A DNA stretch of 64,000 nt from Asterias amurensis (taxonomy: Eukaryota; Echinodermata; Asteroidea; Forcipulatida; Asteriidae). How positions within the stretch are numbered: position 1 is the first letter of the stretch; every line of letters starts with the position of its first letter. The position numbers and the translations under genes were made by a program. The notes beneath the pieces were generated by a model, which saw only the letters and a program-made list of their open reading frames with translations, did no database searches and was not told where the DNA came from. The stretch lies in contig NC_092663.1 of the NCBI RefSeq assembly GCF_032118995.1, positions 5,208,001 to 5,272,000 on the forward strand, in the 5' to 3' direction. This document shows positions 1 to 12,102 of this stretch, one piece after another.

Positions 1-260
1 AAAAATCCAAAAACAAATAAACAAACAGAAGATAAGTATATATTTGGTTGGCGAAAATTACATCGGGCTTTTGAATGTACGTGTTGTACATTCCTTTATT
101 TAAGACAGACACAAAATAATTCAAATGTATCGACTGTTTCAGAAAAGCCAGGAACATTATTAATTTAATATTATTATTTGAGAATTCTCTTGCACTTCAC
201 TGTAGTTAGTCATGAATTAATTGACAATTGAGATAACATTATCCTGTTTCTGTGATGCAG
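1..260 (+). other. Intron of the integrin alpha gene
   Basis: Sequence upstream of the first visible exon, ending in a TGATGCAG acceptor. No exon-like open frame was recognised in it. Confidence 0.7.
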
Positions 261-3040
261 GATATCTGTACCACAGCAAGTTCTTTTCTTCTTTCCAAAT
301 AAGAGCCAAATTGATTCATTAGATAAGCCTGAAACAGAGCAGGAGGTGGGGCCAGAAGTGCAACACTTGTACATGGTAAGTAATTATGTCTTAAGGAAAT
401 TGCCTTTTTGACGTCCTTTCGGGAGATCTCGACAAAACTGTCAATCTATACTATTTCTGTAAAGTTAGTTATGGTGAAATTTCTGAAAACAGTTTGTTTA
501 ACTGGTTTTACTCGGAGGTTGAAAAATTGAAAGTATGGGATGGCAAATTTTAATCTGTATGGACCCATTATAACTTAAAAACCGCTCACAACAAGCACTT
601 AAATTATTCCAGCTTCGAAATCTTGGACCAAGCGAGATTGGAGAAACAGAAGTTAAAATCTTCTGGCCACTTGTAGATGCCGACGGGGATTACTTACTGT
701 ATCTGGTCAGTGCCAATCTCGGAACTGGAGAGGCATGCACGGTAGAGGGCGGTGTGAATCCTGATGGCTTGGAGGTGAGTGGTCCCATGTTTTTAGCCAC
801 AGTGATAAAGACATGAACTGGTTTACATTCACATGCACGTCGGGTTTGACTGCGAATCTTCAGGACCATGTAAGAGGTCAAAGGCGGTGATGGACGTAGG
901 CTAAAGGCAGAGATCTCTGGCATAATTCCCTGGCCTCGAAGTGTGACGTTAAGGCTAGTTTATCCTATACCTTATCTAGATATCAAATTACTTTGAGCGC
1001 ATTTGTGAAGTAACATTTTTGTTTGTTTGAAGATTTGATGAGTTTTAAAGGCAGTGGACACTATTGGTAATTACTCAAAATAATTATTAGTATAAAACCT
1101 TTCTTGGTGACGAGTAATGGGGAGAGGTTAATGGTATAAAACATTGTGAGAAACAGCTCCCTCTGAAGTGCCATAGTTTTCGAGAAAGAAGTATTTTACC
1201 ACGCATTTGATTTCAAGACCTCAAGTTTAGAACTTGAGGTCTCGAAATCAACCATCTAAACGCACAGGACTTCGTGTGACAAAGGGTGTTTTTTCTTTCA
1301 TTATTATCTCGCAAATTCGATGACCGATTGAGCTCAAATTTTCACAGGTTTGTTATTTTATACATATGTTGAGATACACCAACTGTGAAGGCTAGTCTTT
1401 GACAATTACCAATAGTGTCCACTGCCTTTAATGAAAATAATTTACCCCCTTCATGACATTAAAATCTCTAAAAGCGCCCTCACTGAGGCCGAACATCATT
1501 GGATGATAGCTGTTTAGTGTTTTGTGCCAATACGTGTACATGACCTCGGCGTCCCCTTAGCACGTCGGGTTTTCCCAAGGGGTGTATTATTCCCAAAGCC
1601 CTCGTGGTTTAAAACAGAGAGTGGCACAGATTGCCTTTGTTCCTGCTGGTTAAGTGGTGTCAAAGATTCAAGTTACACACAAACCTCTTTTAAACGGGCT
1701 TTGAGCTTTGTCCCAATGTAATATTTGGTAATGTTTTGAATGTTTTCAGCTGGAATCAGTTAACATCAACGGTACCAGTTCACGTAAGCGACGTCAGGCT
1801 GCCGACGATGGAACATCAGAAGCAATACCCCAAAGTCAAACTGCTAAGACAATCGGATGTAATACAAAGTCGTCATTTTGTGTTGCAATCACGTGCACGG
1901 TCGTAGCACCCAGTGGTGCTGGTGCAGATAAAGACAGTGCGTTTGTTCGAATCAAATCAAGGATGTATGAGAAAACATTCTTTGAGGTAATAAAGTAAAG
2001 CACGTTACTCAAAATTGATTGGTAAGTCTTGACAAAAACACCAAGACAAACAAACAAACTAAACATTCAAATGAAAAACAAACCAATCTGGGTTGACCTG
2101 ACCCTGGATGTGTAAGTTCAGACTGAGGCTGGTTATTAAGGTCTGTCTACAAAACACTGTAATGTGATCCGGACTTCAGTATATAATGCCGAGACTCGTG
2201 AACCCCAATTCTAAACCTCAATGTACCGAGGCTCACGTAACTCCGGAAGAAGTCGGAAGTTGCCACAAGCACAGCTTTGAGTACAAGTATGGCTTTCCCA
2301 ACTCCAATAAATCATAACAGTTTATTTTTCAAATTCTAATGAAAGGTTGTGCTATGGTAAAAATGTGAAATGAATTCATTAGCAATTTCTAGCATAAATA
2401 CCAGAGATCATTTTGATAAATATAATTATAACCAACTTAATTGCAATGCTCTCTTTTCTTCTTTTCCCCCTTTTCCTGTGTTATTGTGACTGTTGTCATC
2501 GTTGTTGTCGTCGTCGTCGTCGTCCTTGTTGATGTTGTTTGATGTTGTTGTTGTTTGATGTTGTTGTTGATGGTTTTGATTCTGTTTGTTACTTTAGAAC
2601 ACCTACAGCGAAGTTTTGATTACGTCGATGGCTACTGCTACTGTGCTTGAGATGCCATACAAGCAGTCACTTCTTCCCGATGTGTTCCCCGTCGCTTATT
2701 CCGAGGTAGGTCCAAAACAACTTTCTATAGACGTTATTTCACCAAAGACTGCTCATTTTTCCAAGTAAAGTGTGTATACCTGAGTCTGCTTCCACCTAGA
2801 GTATCCAAAACTCCCCCAGCATTGCAACTTTTTCAGTGATTTAACGTGTGTTCTTTATTCTTATTTGTGTACAGGTTTCAACTCAAGTAATTGGGCAGAG
2901 TAATTCCGTTATCCCAGGGCCCACTGTGACTAATATTCCTCTGTGGGCGTATATTGTTGCTGTGATTGGTGGTGGTCTACTTCTAGCTATTATCTTCTTC
3001 ATAATGTGGAAGGTTAAACAAAACTGTCTTTCTATTTTTA

Positions 3041-3079
<39 letters not shown>

Positions 3080-3334
3080 GTTTAAGTCGTTTTCTAACAA
3101 TATTTTGCATACTATCAACAACTCTATGTTGCTTGTTTATCAAATAATTTTGTTATGCTGATAATTGTTTTTAATTCTAACCAATAGTGTCCAGTGCATT
3201 CAATACAATCCTTGCGCCTTGTTTTGTTTTTACAGGTTGGATTTTTCAAGAGGAAAAAGATCGTTCCCGGTGATCCTCAGGCAGCAGCCCAGGAGAATTG
3301 GCAGAATGATGTTCTAGTCCCTGAAAAGAAATGA
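261..3334 (+). CDS. Integrin alpha subunit, last six exons (5' end outside window)
   Basis: C-terminal part of an integrin alpha chain, a type I membrane adhesion receptor that pairs with a beta subunit. Exons read in one continuous frame: 261-375, 613-774, 1750-1986, 2598-2705, 2875-3012 and 3236-3334, each bounded by AG/GT. They encode the calf region, with the family-like NLGPSEIG and WPL...YLLYL stretches and paired cysteines. A basic RKRRQ site in the third exon looks like a furin site for heavy/light-chain processing. The fifth exon holds a single membrane helix (PLWAYIVAVIGGG onward). The last exon starts with VGFFKRKK, the GFFKR motif that contacts the beta tail, and ends after about 30 cytoplasmic residues. 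The donor of exon five (GTTAAA) is weak. Family assignment is very secure; which alpha class is not determinable. Upstream exons must lie before the window. Confidence 0.95.
1045..1431. mobile_element. TTAA-flanked MITE, family 1 copy 1 (in integrin intron)
   Basis: Bounded by TTAA on both sides, with terminal inverted repeats AGGCAGTGGACACTATTGG / CCAATAGTGTCCACTGCCT. No coding capacity. It sits in the intron between integrin exons 613-774 and 1750-1986. Closely related full copies lie at 33361-33748 and 40383-40696 and end fragments at about 22655-22757, 25389-25470 and 53222-53320. TTAA target duplication fits piggyBac- or Kolobok-type transposition; the superfamily is not proven. Confidence 0.85.
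2490..2580 (+). repeat. GTT/GTC trinucleotide-rich microsatellite
   Basis: Runs of GTC and GTT triplets with a GATGTTGTT variant, inside the intron just before the integrin exon at 2598. Confidence 0.7.
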
Positions 3335-3680
3335 TCAGCGGTTTCTAAACCATTTAAACTAAGCAGAGCACACACTAATTGTCGTCTTTGTATGACGATA
3401 TTTTTTTGTGTACACTTAAAAGAAAAACTTGGAAAAGAAATATAACAATATGTACAACTTTTCTGGATTTTATTGTAAATATTACTCGCTTTCTTTAATT
3501 TGGCACTTTGTGCTATACAAATGAATATGATTCGAAAGATGTTTAAAAAGTAGAACCTTAATTCACATAAATAGGCCTATCCCTCAGAACTGTGTACATT
3601 GTTCTGTTTACTTTATAAGCTAAAACTGTCTACCATTACGTGGATTCCAATTAAAATTGTGTATTAATTTATTTCAAAAT
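3335..3680 (+). other. Probable 3' UTR of the integrin gene
   Basis: AT-rich sequence directly after the TGA stop, with an ATTAAA-type polyadenylation signal near 3651. The true 3' end is not visible from sequence alone. Confidence 0.45.
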
Positions 3681-5560
3681 GGCGGATCTTCATCTTTCCA
3701 ACCTTTTTATGTTTCATAGTAAGCAGCCCCAAAAAGTCGTCGCCCAAAGCGCCAATTCCGAAGACAACGCGTCTCCTTAATGAATATTATAGTTCGACAG
3801 ACCTAGGATTAGGCACCGCGTCCGTAAAATACGACATAAAAAAACTTTGTAGATTCATACAAATACATTGTCATTATTGTGATGATGAAAAACAAATGGT
3901 GAAAGGCATTGAGAAGTCCAGCATCCAGACCTCTCAGCAGCATGGTGTTTCGATGCTCACGATTTTACAAATTCAATAACTTGTTTTCCTTTCGCATTAT
4001 ATAAAAAGCGACTAATGTAGAACAATTTCGTACTCTAAGCTTTTAAGATAGTAGTAAATATAATAGTTATAATTATTGCCAAACTTGGTTTGATGTGTAG
4101 CCTAGTGCTCCATTCGTCCAAGAAATATTAGCCCCATTTCATGTTCAACAGCCTATGTTTTTTTTTCACATCACAAATGTAAATGGAAGAAGAAATCAGT
4201 CAATACAAACGATAATAGCTCTTTAAAAAAACATATCAGTAGTTCAAAGCTTAATGGCATTGTATGGAAGTGGGTCGTTGATCATTACAATAGGTCAGGA
4301 TAAAAATACTGCAGTGACGTGGAAAGTAAAGTGAGCAAATAACTATGCTAATACTTTGTGCTGGCTAGTACAAGTGGTTACACAACAAGTAAGAATAGGC
4401 AAAGCAAAATGCAAGAGCGGTGATTAAGGAACGGAACGTCCAAGCCAAACCAAAAACCTTGTTCAATGCAATTGAGTTAAAACACTTCCACAAGAAGAGT
4501 CATTTGCAATGTAATCCACCACATACATACTGACATAAACGTTTGATAACGATCGGCCATCTGGGTCACGAGAAAATAGTGAAAACCGTTTACGCATTAC
4601 ATTGCAGCGATTTAAACAAAATTTGAATAAAATGCTCACTGAAAAATAAACACCAAACTGGAAATTTATTTTATTTATTTCTCATCAAATATGACATTTC
4701 AGACAGAAATAATATTTCAAGGGATGTTTTTTCTACTATCATTGTCATTAGAACGTGTACGTTTTATGACAAGCTGTGATCTTAAACAAGTTTTTGTCTT
4801 GCCAATTATGTAATGTTTCTGTAAACATCATTCTTAAAACAATTTAAACACCAGTAAACGTGTTAAATTATGTTTCTTAATTAAAGAATCTCGGTTTTGG
4901 GGTGAAATAACAAACATTGATGTTTTTTTTTTTTGTCGTTTGTACAAGTCCAAATCTTAATTCTTCATTAAACATGTTCTAGGTATTTATAACCCTCTTC
5001 ATCAGCGTTCATACTTCCCCTCATCTTTTGTTAAAAGTGTTCTCTAGAGGACAACCTTCATCGGAGTGGTGAGTTGTCAGTCTGAGATAGTGTTTCAACC
5101 AATATTTGATTCCAATGTACGAATACTCTTGTATTGTCAAGGCCGGCGATTGATCATCGAATGGATGGGCGCATACGCAAAGGTTTCCCAGGATGCCCCT
5201 TCCAGTTTAACCTCACTATGACGGACAACTCAAAACTCTGACGTGCCTCCACACAACACCTACAGACCAACTCCCGACTCCGACAGTGGTTCTCCTGTAA
5301 AGACCATTACACACATTATAATAACATGTATCTTATAATAATTATCCCTTGACTTTTGGTGCAACCATAGGCTTATGTTAAATGCCCCTAGAACAACAGT
5401 GGCTCAAATGACGGCGGTATACCTAAACTAAACTACTTCATTGTACCCTTTCTCCAACTCAGCACTTTACTTTACATTGTACCTAATTCCAATCCACAGC
5501 AAACCCCTCAAGTGTAATTAAACAGGAGAAAATCACATTATTTTACATTTAGGTAAACAA
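3681..5560. other. Intergenic, no gene recognised
   Basis: AT-rich DNA with frequent stops in all frames. A slightly GC-richer block at about 5130-5300 has no recognised motif. Nothing else can be assigned. Confidence 0.5.
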
Positions 5561-7740
5561 AATACTACCAGCAATTATTATTAATAGTCATAGGCATACA
5601 GAGTAGCAATACAGTTTACGTATCTAAAGATACAAGTCAAGAACATAAAATAAATTTAATGAAATATTAATCATCACTGGAAAGGGACACTATAATGAGA
5701 GAGGCACTTTTTATCAACTATTAGATTAATAAAGTAATTTACTAGTAACAATTAAATTTATATACTTATGTTCAATTGAAATATTAATCATGACTTAAAA
5801 AAAAACACTGGTTTGAAGAAAAACCATCTTCATCAACTATTATACATGTCAAGTTACTCACTAGATAACATTTATTTTATGTGTTTAAGTTCATCTAAGG
5901 CATTTACGCACTTAAAATAAACACTGGTTATTCAACTATGACATATTAGAAGTGTTTTATAGAAACAATTTTGAGTATTTAAAATGTATTTAAGATCAAT
6001 TCACAAGTTGAAATACATTGTTCAGCATTCAAAGTAGACGCTGGTTTTAAGTAAAGCAAACTTTAGCCGTAAAGTATCAAATTTAAAGTTAAAGTCAAAT
6101 AATTTTCAAAAGACTCTGGTTTCAAGAGGAGGAAACTACACCCCAAAACAAGTATTTTAAAGCTCAATTCAAATATCTTATAATAATAATTAGTACTTTA
6201 CTATTAACCATTAATTTTATATATTTTAGCTCAACTCAAATATTAATCACCACTTAAAGATGCTATGTCAGATTGTTGGCCGATTTGACCCAAAAGTTTT
6301 GATTTAAAGTTCAATAGGCATTTTGATGGGGGTCGAGAAAGTTACAAGCTTACGTTTGAGCCGTTGCTCGAAAAAGTCCGCAAATTATTAGTAGCAGTGA
6401 AATAAAGTGCTCAAAATTAGTTTTTGTCGGGCTCCCGACAATATATAACGTGACCAATTCTTATGTGTTTTATAAGAAACGTTTTCAATTTTTATCATGG
6501 TTCCTGAACAATTTTTGATCAACTATTAGACATGACATGTTAAGTTACTCTACCATAGTAACAATACATTAAATTGAATGTATTTAATATTAACATCATT
6601 TTAAAGAGACACTGGTTTTCGAGGAAACCAATATTCGTTAACTTTTGCAGATGTGAAGTAGTTTACATAAACAATAATTGGCTTTGTTGACAACTGATTT
6701 TAAAGTCACGTGGAAGTGGTATTTTTTCAAAATAAAGCTTTTGTCACTAATATATGTGTTTTGATGAGTGGATTGTGAATAAACAGTTAACTAAGGTTTT
6801 AAACAATCAGTTTTTATGTTATTTACAAATTTAAGAGTAGACCCCGACCCGAGAGGGCGCTGTTCGTGACGTAATCGAGGCAGACTTTGCCTGTAATGCG
6901 TAGAGTAAACACAATTGCAAAGTACATGTACGGCCCAAGTCGTGAGTTTGTACGTTTCAACAACAACAAAAGTTTTTTTTTTCCGGCAATGCCGACCAGG
7001 TGTATTGCTGCTGAATGCAGAAAAAAAAATTGTGAAATGTACCAACTCACGACTTGGACGTACATGTACTTTGCACGTGTGTTTACTATACGCATTGCAG
7101 GAAAAGTCTGCCTCGATTGACGTCACAAAAGGGAGGGGCGGAGTCAGCCCCCAAAACAACTTTATATATTTTTAAACATATAAATCGTGACAAACAATTA
7201 TTAAAAAAATTGTTTTATTGTTCGTAAGCATATACTCTTATGTTTGAAAGAAAAAGAGAGTCGCACACTCAGCATCAACTATTAGACAATTATTTTATAA
7301 GTATTAGTTTGATGTATTTGAGTTAAATTTAATATAAAAATATTTTTCATAAAATAATAATCATCACTCAAGAGAGAGGAAGGTAAGAATATATAAAGCA
7401 ATCTTCATCCACCATGATACATTCAAGACAACTTGAAAAATAATCATGTTTCAGATCTTTTTGAGTTCAACTCAATAAAATATTAACAATCACTCAAAGT
7501 AGACGCTTATGCTTATGACAAGTAAAGTAAACTTCATCTAAAGTAAGATATCAAAGTACATCAATTTTTGTCAAAAAACGCCGGTCTGAAGAAAAGGAAA
7601 CTTAAACACTCAAAAGGTGTATCAATGTGATGAAATACTATTTATCACTCATAATGGTTTCAAGAAAGTAAAAAGTTCATTAATATTTCAAAAATACAAA
7701 CTTATTTAATTACGACACAGAAACTCAAGTTCATTATTAC
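5560..7740. repeat. Diverged AT-rich tandem array, unit about 120 bp
   Basis: The same ordered words recur at roughly 115-125 bp spacing: ATCAACTATTAGACAT, then AAGTTACT..AGTAACA, then TTTAAGTTCAACTCAAATATTAATCA (variants), then ACACTGGTTT..AGGAAAC. Clear unit starts lie near 5708, 5829, 5934, 6517, 7264 and 7402, with weaker ones between. The palindromic MITE at 6700-7253 interrupts the array. No coding potential. Confidence 0.6.
6700..7253 (+). mobile_element. Palindromic TTAA-type MITE, family 2 copy 1
   Basis: A roughly 550-bp element with a large internal inverted repeat: arms of about 100 bp at 6868-6962 and 7036-7122, containing AAAGTACATGTACG. Its left end is TTAAAGTCAC. The right terminal repeat is degraded here, but the inverse copy at 20451-21027 has both ends. 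Overlapping open frames on both strands are by-products of the palindrome and are not taken as genes. Confidence 0.8.
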
Positions 7741-8916
7741 GGCCTCTCGCTCGCGTTTTATTTTGTCTTTATTTTTCCGCCTCATTTTATGAGTTTTTTT
7801 TTTTTTTGCGCAAACACTCGACTCGATAAGCGCATGCACGAAATCCGACTTTTAATCATGTTTGAGTCGGGTCTAGATGACGGTCCACCCGTAGCCGATA
7901 ATTCGAACGTGTCTAGGTCTGTGCTGTGGCAAGTCAGTGAATGATTGAGGAAGATACCTAACTATCTTGTTTGCAAAACTATTAATAAACAACTATTTCT
8001 CATGTTTCTGTGTTCCCTTTTCTGCCTTAAAACTCAAAAAATTAAAATAAAAGTCTATATGACTTGATATGAAACTTATGATGTTTCGCAGTCTCGTTTC
8101 CAATGTAATCGGGTCCCGTTCATTTGACTTGACGAGGCAAGAATGGTGACCATTATGGAGTCTGGGTATCTACTGCATTTTTTTTTTGTATAGATTCATC
8201 ATTTGCTTTAAGCATAATTGGGAGTTCCTAGTAAATCGAGCTTATCGATCAAAATGGTTTTGCAAACAGAAACATTCATTTTCTTAATAAAACATTAAAC
8301 TTGTTTATAATTGTTGTTTTCGAACAAACTGTTTATTAATATTGTTTTCTTCAAATGTAAACGCATTTTAAATTTAAGTGTGGCAGTGCAACTAACTGGT
8401 AGCCATGATTTCATGATGTGTGCATTTCCGCCGTAGTAACTTCGTTGAGTGTGGCCTGGGGCAGATTTCGTGCCTATTTTGTTGTCTATTGTATTTTGTT
8501 ATGACGATGATTTATGTATGAGTTACATGATGCAGGTGAATGTGTTTCCTTTGTGCCTTGCTAAATAAAATCATAAGTCAAATCTGGCTGTGGTTAGGAA
8601 GGTGGCCATAGTATTATTGCTATTTTAATATTCTTCATATAAGAGTCGTTGGTAAAATTTTAATTGTGTTTAGGGATAATTGGATGTCGAACCGATTTTG
8701 GGAAAAAACACCCTTGAAACTGTGAGTCACTTTCGAATATAATAATGGATATTAATTTTTGAGTTCGTTGACAAGCATTAATTAGTCAAATAATTGAAGA
8801 AACAGTGAACATACGATCAAAAAACTCAGATGAAAATAAAAGGTTTCTTTATGTCACGATTCGTTTCTTTGATTAGTTTATATCGACTAATACAAACACA
8901 ACAATTGTTGCTGCTT
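7741..8916. other. Intergenic, downstream of the SNTX-like gene
   Basis: AT-rich, without open frames of note. It probably includes the 3' UTR of the minus-strand gene ending at 8917. A minus-strand ATTAAA near 8657 could serve as polyadenylation signal, but this is weak. Confidence 0.4.
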
Positions 8917-10755
8917 TTACATCACAGTGCAAATACTGCTTCCCTTTACCGATTGTGTAACTTTATTGCTTCCCTGGCTAGTCCCAGCTGCACAACTTGC
9001 GAATACTTGAAACTCATATGTATTTTTCGCTAAATCTGTTATGGTAAGTTTAGTTTTGGATGTGCTCTCTTCTTTGATCTGTCCTCCGGAACTAGGTCCG
9101 TATTTGACTATGTATTTGTCCACACATTTAACATGTCGAGGGGGTGTCCAGGACAGATTGACCGCAGAGGAGTTCTCTCCTTGTTCCAATTTCAAACCAT
9201 CTGGTTCTCCCGGTGGTTCGAAAGCCTTCTTATCAAGCTTCCCACGCTTGAATAACAAGATCGACCCCCTATTTGAAATTGTGACGTTTTTGTGACCGAA
9301 GGTTGTCATCACAAATTTGAGTTTGTCATTTTGGTTTTCCCTATAAAAACCGCGAACGTTTCTTTCAAAATTCAACTCAAAATTATCAAAATTGTGGCCT
9401 GGCAACTTCTTATCGGGCTTTTCCATGTACCGCTTGAGGTCTGAAAGGTATGTTTCTGACTGAATGGCAGGGGGGAGTGCAAGACATATGACAAAGTTTT
9501 TATTCTCGTCATTTGCCACGTCAAGAAACTTCTCTTGAGTTTCAATTACCTGTATTCCAGGTAAATTTGACAGTAAACCTTCCAAAGCACTCAACACTTG
9601 CTCTCTCTGTTTGATCCAGACACTAAGCTGCCTAGTCCCAAACGGAGAATTCTTAGACTTGGTCACAGCTTCTATCATTTTGTCTGCATCACAGGACCCC
9701 CTTCTGATTTCAAGAATGAGTTTCGAAGTTTCTTGTTTAAACTTGTCCAAGTAGTAACAGATCTGACGATGGTGTTCCGAAAAAACTTCTCCATACCCTG
9801 GGAATTTGGCGCGTACATTATGCTGAGTAAGGGCGTTACTTCTGACCATCATCTGTTCTAGTTCGCGAGTGTGATCTAAGATCATTGTTAGCACATTGTT
9901 GTGAATTTCATGGAATGTCTTGTTCTTGTTAAGGAAATTAGGCAAGGGCGAGAGAGTGATCTCTATGGGAACTCCTCCCTGTGACTCAACAAATGAAGGC
10001 AATTTAGAGCAAAATACTTTTGCTTCCTCATAATTTGTTGGAATTTGTGAGTTGGTTTGCAGAATGTCTCCATAATATGTGCAACGAATCCGGCTGTATG
10101 CTTGGTATTCGGTAGTTGTATCTGTACTCGACCCAGAATTAAGTTCGACTCCAGCAGGAGTTTCGCGTATGATTAAATCTAATGCAGCTTTCAAATTCTG
10201 TGTAACTAGCCGTTTGTCACTGGTATTCAAACTTTCCGATTCAAAAACCATGAACGCTTGGACCCCATATGTAACACCTGTCACAACGTGTGTGGCATCA
10301 ACGCGCCCGTCCAGTAACTCTATATGGTTACGGGAATCGAGTGGCGCCATGTTTGGCATTGAAATGTGCTCACGTTTAGTTTGTACTTTGCAACGTAACG
10401 TAACACTAGCGTTTTTCTTACGCGCGGACAGGTTGTTTTCATTAAGGTATTTCCATGAACCTTCAGCCTTAACAAGTCCACATACGACACCAACCTGAAG
10501 GGATAAGTCATAGTCTGAATCTACGCTACTCTGTGTGTTTTTGCCTTCACTTTCCTCCGCAATCAGACTATAATCCATTTTAGGACACTCATCTGTTATG
10601 CGCTTTTTTTGTATTTCATCCTGATCCCAAATTGTGAACCCTGTAACGGACTGGTCATCGAAGCAATTATACAGCATTCCGAGTTGAATATTTCTTCCAG
10701 CTGTGGCCATTGAGAATTCTTTGTGAACTTTGTTGGGTGATTTCGGTGTTGCCAT
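8917..10755 (-). CDS. Stonustoxin-like (SNTX) protein with FN3 domain and CaaX box
   Basis: A single open frame of 612 aa. Residues 20-270 match the N-terminal MACPF-like SNTX domain (IQLGMLYNC start, ATHVVTGVTYGVQAF core). Residues 280-390 are helical, as in the SNTX FAT-like domain. Residues 398-512 resemble the SNTX thioredoxin-like domain, and 515-605 are one fibronectin type III domain. The B30.2/SPRY domain of fish stonustoxin is absent. The last four residues, CTVM, fit a CaaX prenylation signal (X = Met, farnesyl type), so the protein is predicted to be membrane-anchored on the cytosolic face. There is no signal peptide. The start is the first ATG; an in-frame ATG at codon 16 is an alternative. 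SNTX-like genes are widespread non-venom genes in animals, so toxicity is not implied. Family assignment is firm; function is unknown. Confidence 0.88.
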   Translation of the reverse strand: MATPKSPNKVHKEFSMATAGRNIQLGMLYNCFDDQSVTGFTIWDQDEIQKKRITDECPKMDYSLIAEESEGKNTQSSVDSDYDLSLQVGVVCGLVKAEGSWKYLNENNLSARKKNASVTLRCKVQTKREHISMPNMAPLDSRNHIELLDGRVDATHVVTGVTYGVQAFMVFESESLNTSDKRLVTQNLKAALDLIIRETPAGVELNSGSSTDTTTEYQAYSRIRCTYYGDILQTNSQIPTNYEEAKVFCSKLPSFVESQGGVPIEITLSPLPNFLNKNKTFHEIHNNVLTMILDHTRELEQMMVRSNALTQHNVRAKFPGYGEVFSEHHRQICYYLDKFKQETSKLILEIRRGSCDADKMIEAVTKSKNSPFGTRQLSVWIKQREQVLSALEGLLSNLPGIQVIETQEKFLDVANDENKNFVICLALPPAIQSETYLSDLKRYMEKPDKKLPGHNFDNFELNFERNVRGFYRENQNDKLKFVMTTFGHKNVTISNRGSILLFKRGKLDKKAFEPPGEPDGLKLEQGENSSAVNLSWTPPRHVKCVDKYIVKYGPSSGGQIKEESTSKTKLTITDLAKNTYEFQVFASCAAGTSQGSNKVTQSVKGSSICTVM

Positions 10756-11046
10756 GCTGACAAATTGTTGACTCTACGATTAACCTGTATTTAAAAGCAC
10801 AATACAATTGCATACAGATCTACCATTGAAACTGTATTTTTGGAGTAGCTGTCTGCATTGTGAACAAGTTGAGAGGTTTTTGCTTTGCGTCGTGTTTTTA
10901 CTTGTTTCTAAAATGCTTCGCTGGTGTCCTATTTTTCCTGTATTGCGTCCAATCTCTATAACATTTTATTTTTGTGTTAGCACATTGTCCTTTTCAAGAA
11001 ATAATCTTGCATAATAAGCGAGTGGTGATAAAAAAACATGTTTTTT
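10756..11046 (-). other. Upstream region of the SNTX-like gene
   Basis: Short 5' flank between the ATG and the duplicated gene fragment. On the minus strand an AAATACAG precedes the ATG by about 35 bases and could be a 3' splice site for a non-coding first exon. No clear TATA box was identified. Confidence 0.35.
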
Positions 11047-11239
11047 GTCACAACGTGTGTGGCATCAACGCGCCCCTCCAGTAACTCTATATGGTTACGG
11101 GAATCGAATGGCGTCACGTTTGGCATTGAAATTTGCTCACGTTTAGTTTGTACTTTGCAACGTAACGTAACACTAGTGTTTTTCTTACGCGCGGACAGGT
11201 TGTTTTAATTAAGGTATTTCCATGAACCTTCAGCCTTAA
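11047..11239 (-). pseudogene. 193-bp duplicated fragment of the SNTX-like gene
   Basis: Aligns without gaps to 10280-10472 (codons of about residues 95-159 of the neighbouring gene) with about seven substitutions, roughly 96% identity. One change turns the GAA codon of the YLNENN segment into a TAA stop. It keeps the same orientation as the gene and lies 290 bp upstream of its ATG. It is a recent partial duplication with no evidence of its own expression. Confidence 0.9.
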
Positions 11240-11562
11240 GAAATAATGTGATTTATTGTTTTACAATTTTGAAATATCTATTTTGTCCCTGAAATATTTT
11301 GTTTTCCCCCTGAAATACTGTCTCGTTCTCCCTAAGTTAACTCGTTTCCTTCAAAAGCATCCTCTCATAACTTTTCAGGAATTTAAAATTAATTAATCAG
11401 AGGCGGCCTTAATAAAGACTCCTATGAAAAGTCCCACTAAGGGGCTGCGTATAACAATAAAACAACATTTCAACGAAACGAAATTATTTCTATGGAAAAA
11501 CAAATTAAAGAAACGATTTTTGACCTACAATTTTACCTTTACATAGTACCAGAAAGTCAATC

Positions 11563-12102
11563 TTAAAGGGACACACCGGCTCACCGTTTACGCAATTTAG
11601 GGGTGTAGAATCATTAATAATGTTTTTATAGATGGTTGCTGTAAAAAGAAATCATCAAAATGTCACGTATTTAGCGAAAAATTATTTTAAAAACCAAAAG
11701 CGGCCATATAACAAGCTTCCGTTACACGGACTCTTTGAATGTGAATCTTACGTTAGATTTTTCACCATTATTTACATTTTGTGGCGATAATTTTAATACA
11801 TGATCTTTTTCGTCAATTATTCGTAAATAATTTTGTAAAACAAAAGATTTAAATTTGGTTAAGTAAGTTACTTTTAGACGGCTGAAAGTAAAACTAGCCC
11901 GGAAGGTCACGTGATTGTTTGTACCACTTTTTGGTTAGAACAATCACGCGACCTGCGTTCTTGTCTTAAAATGCTCAAAAACGGCTAAATTTGATGATTT
12001 TTTTTAAGGACTGTTCTTCTTCATTCCTGGAAGACCGTTGAAGTCATATCTTAGTCTATTTTGTAGCCCAAATAGCCCAATTCGGCCGGTGTGTCCCTTG
12101 AA
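11563..12102. mobile_element. TTAA-type MITE, family 3
   Basis: Ends carry inverted repeats AAGGGACACACCGGC / GCCGGTGTGTCCCTTG, with TTAA on the left and a mutated TTGAA on the right. The interior is AT-rich, with a hairpin around 11906-11953 (GTCACGTGATTGTT / AACAATCACGCGAC). No coding frame. Confidence 0.8.

Noticed and set aside
6791..7175. Overlapping open frames of 77-122 codons on both strands
   Set aside because: They arise because the element is a palindrome; the same set appears inverted at 20551-20896, and none has conserved codon use.
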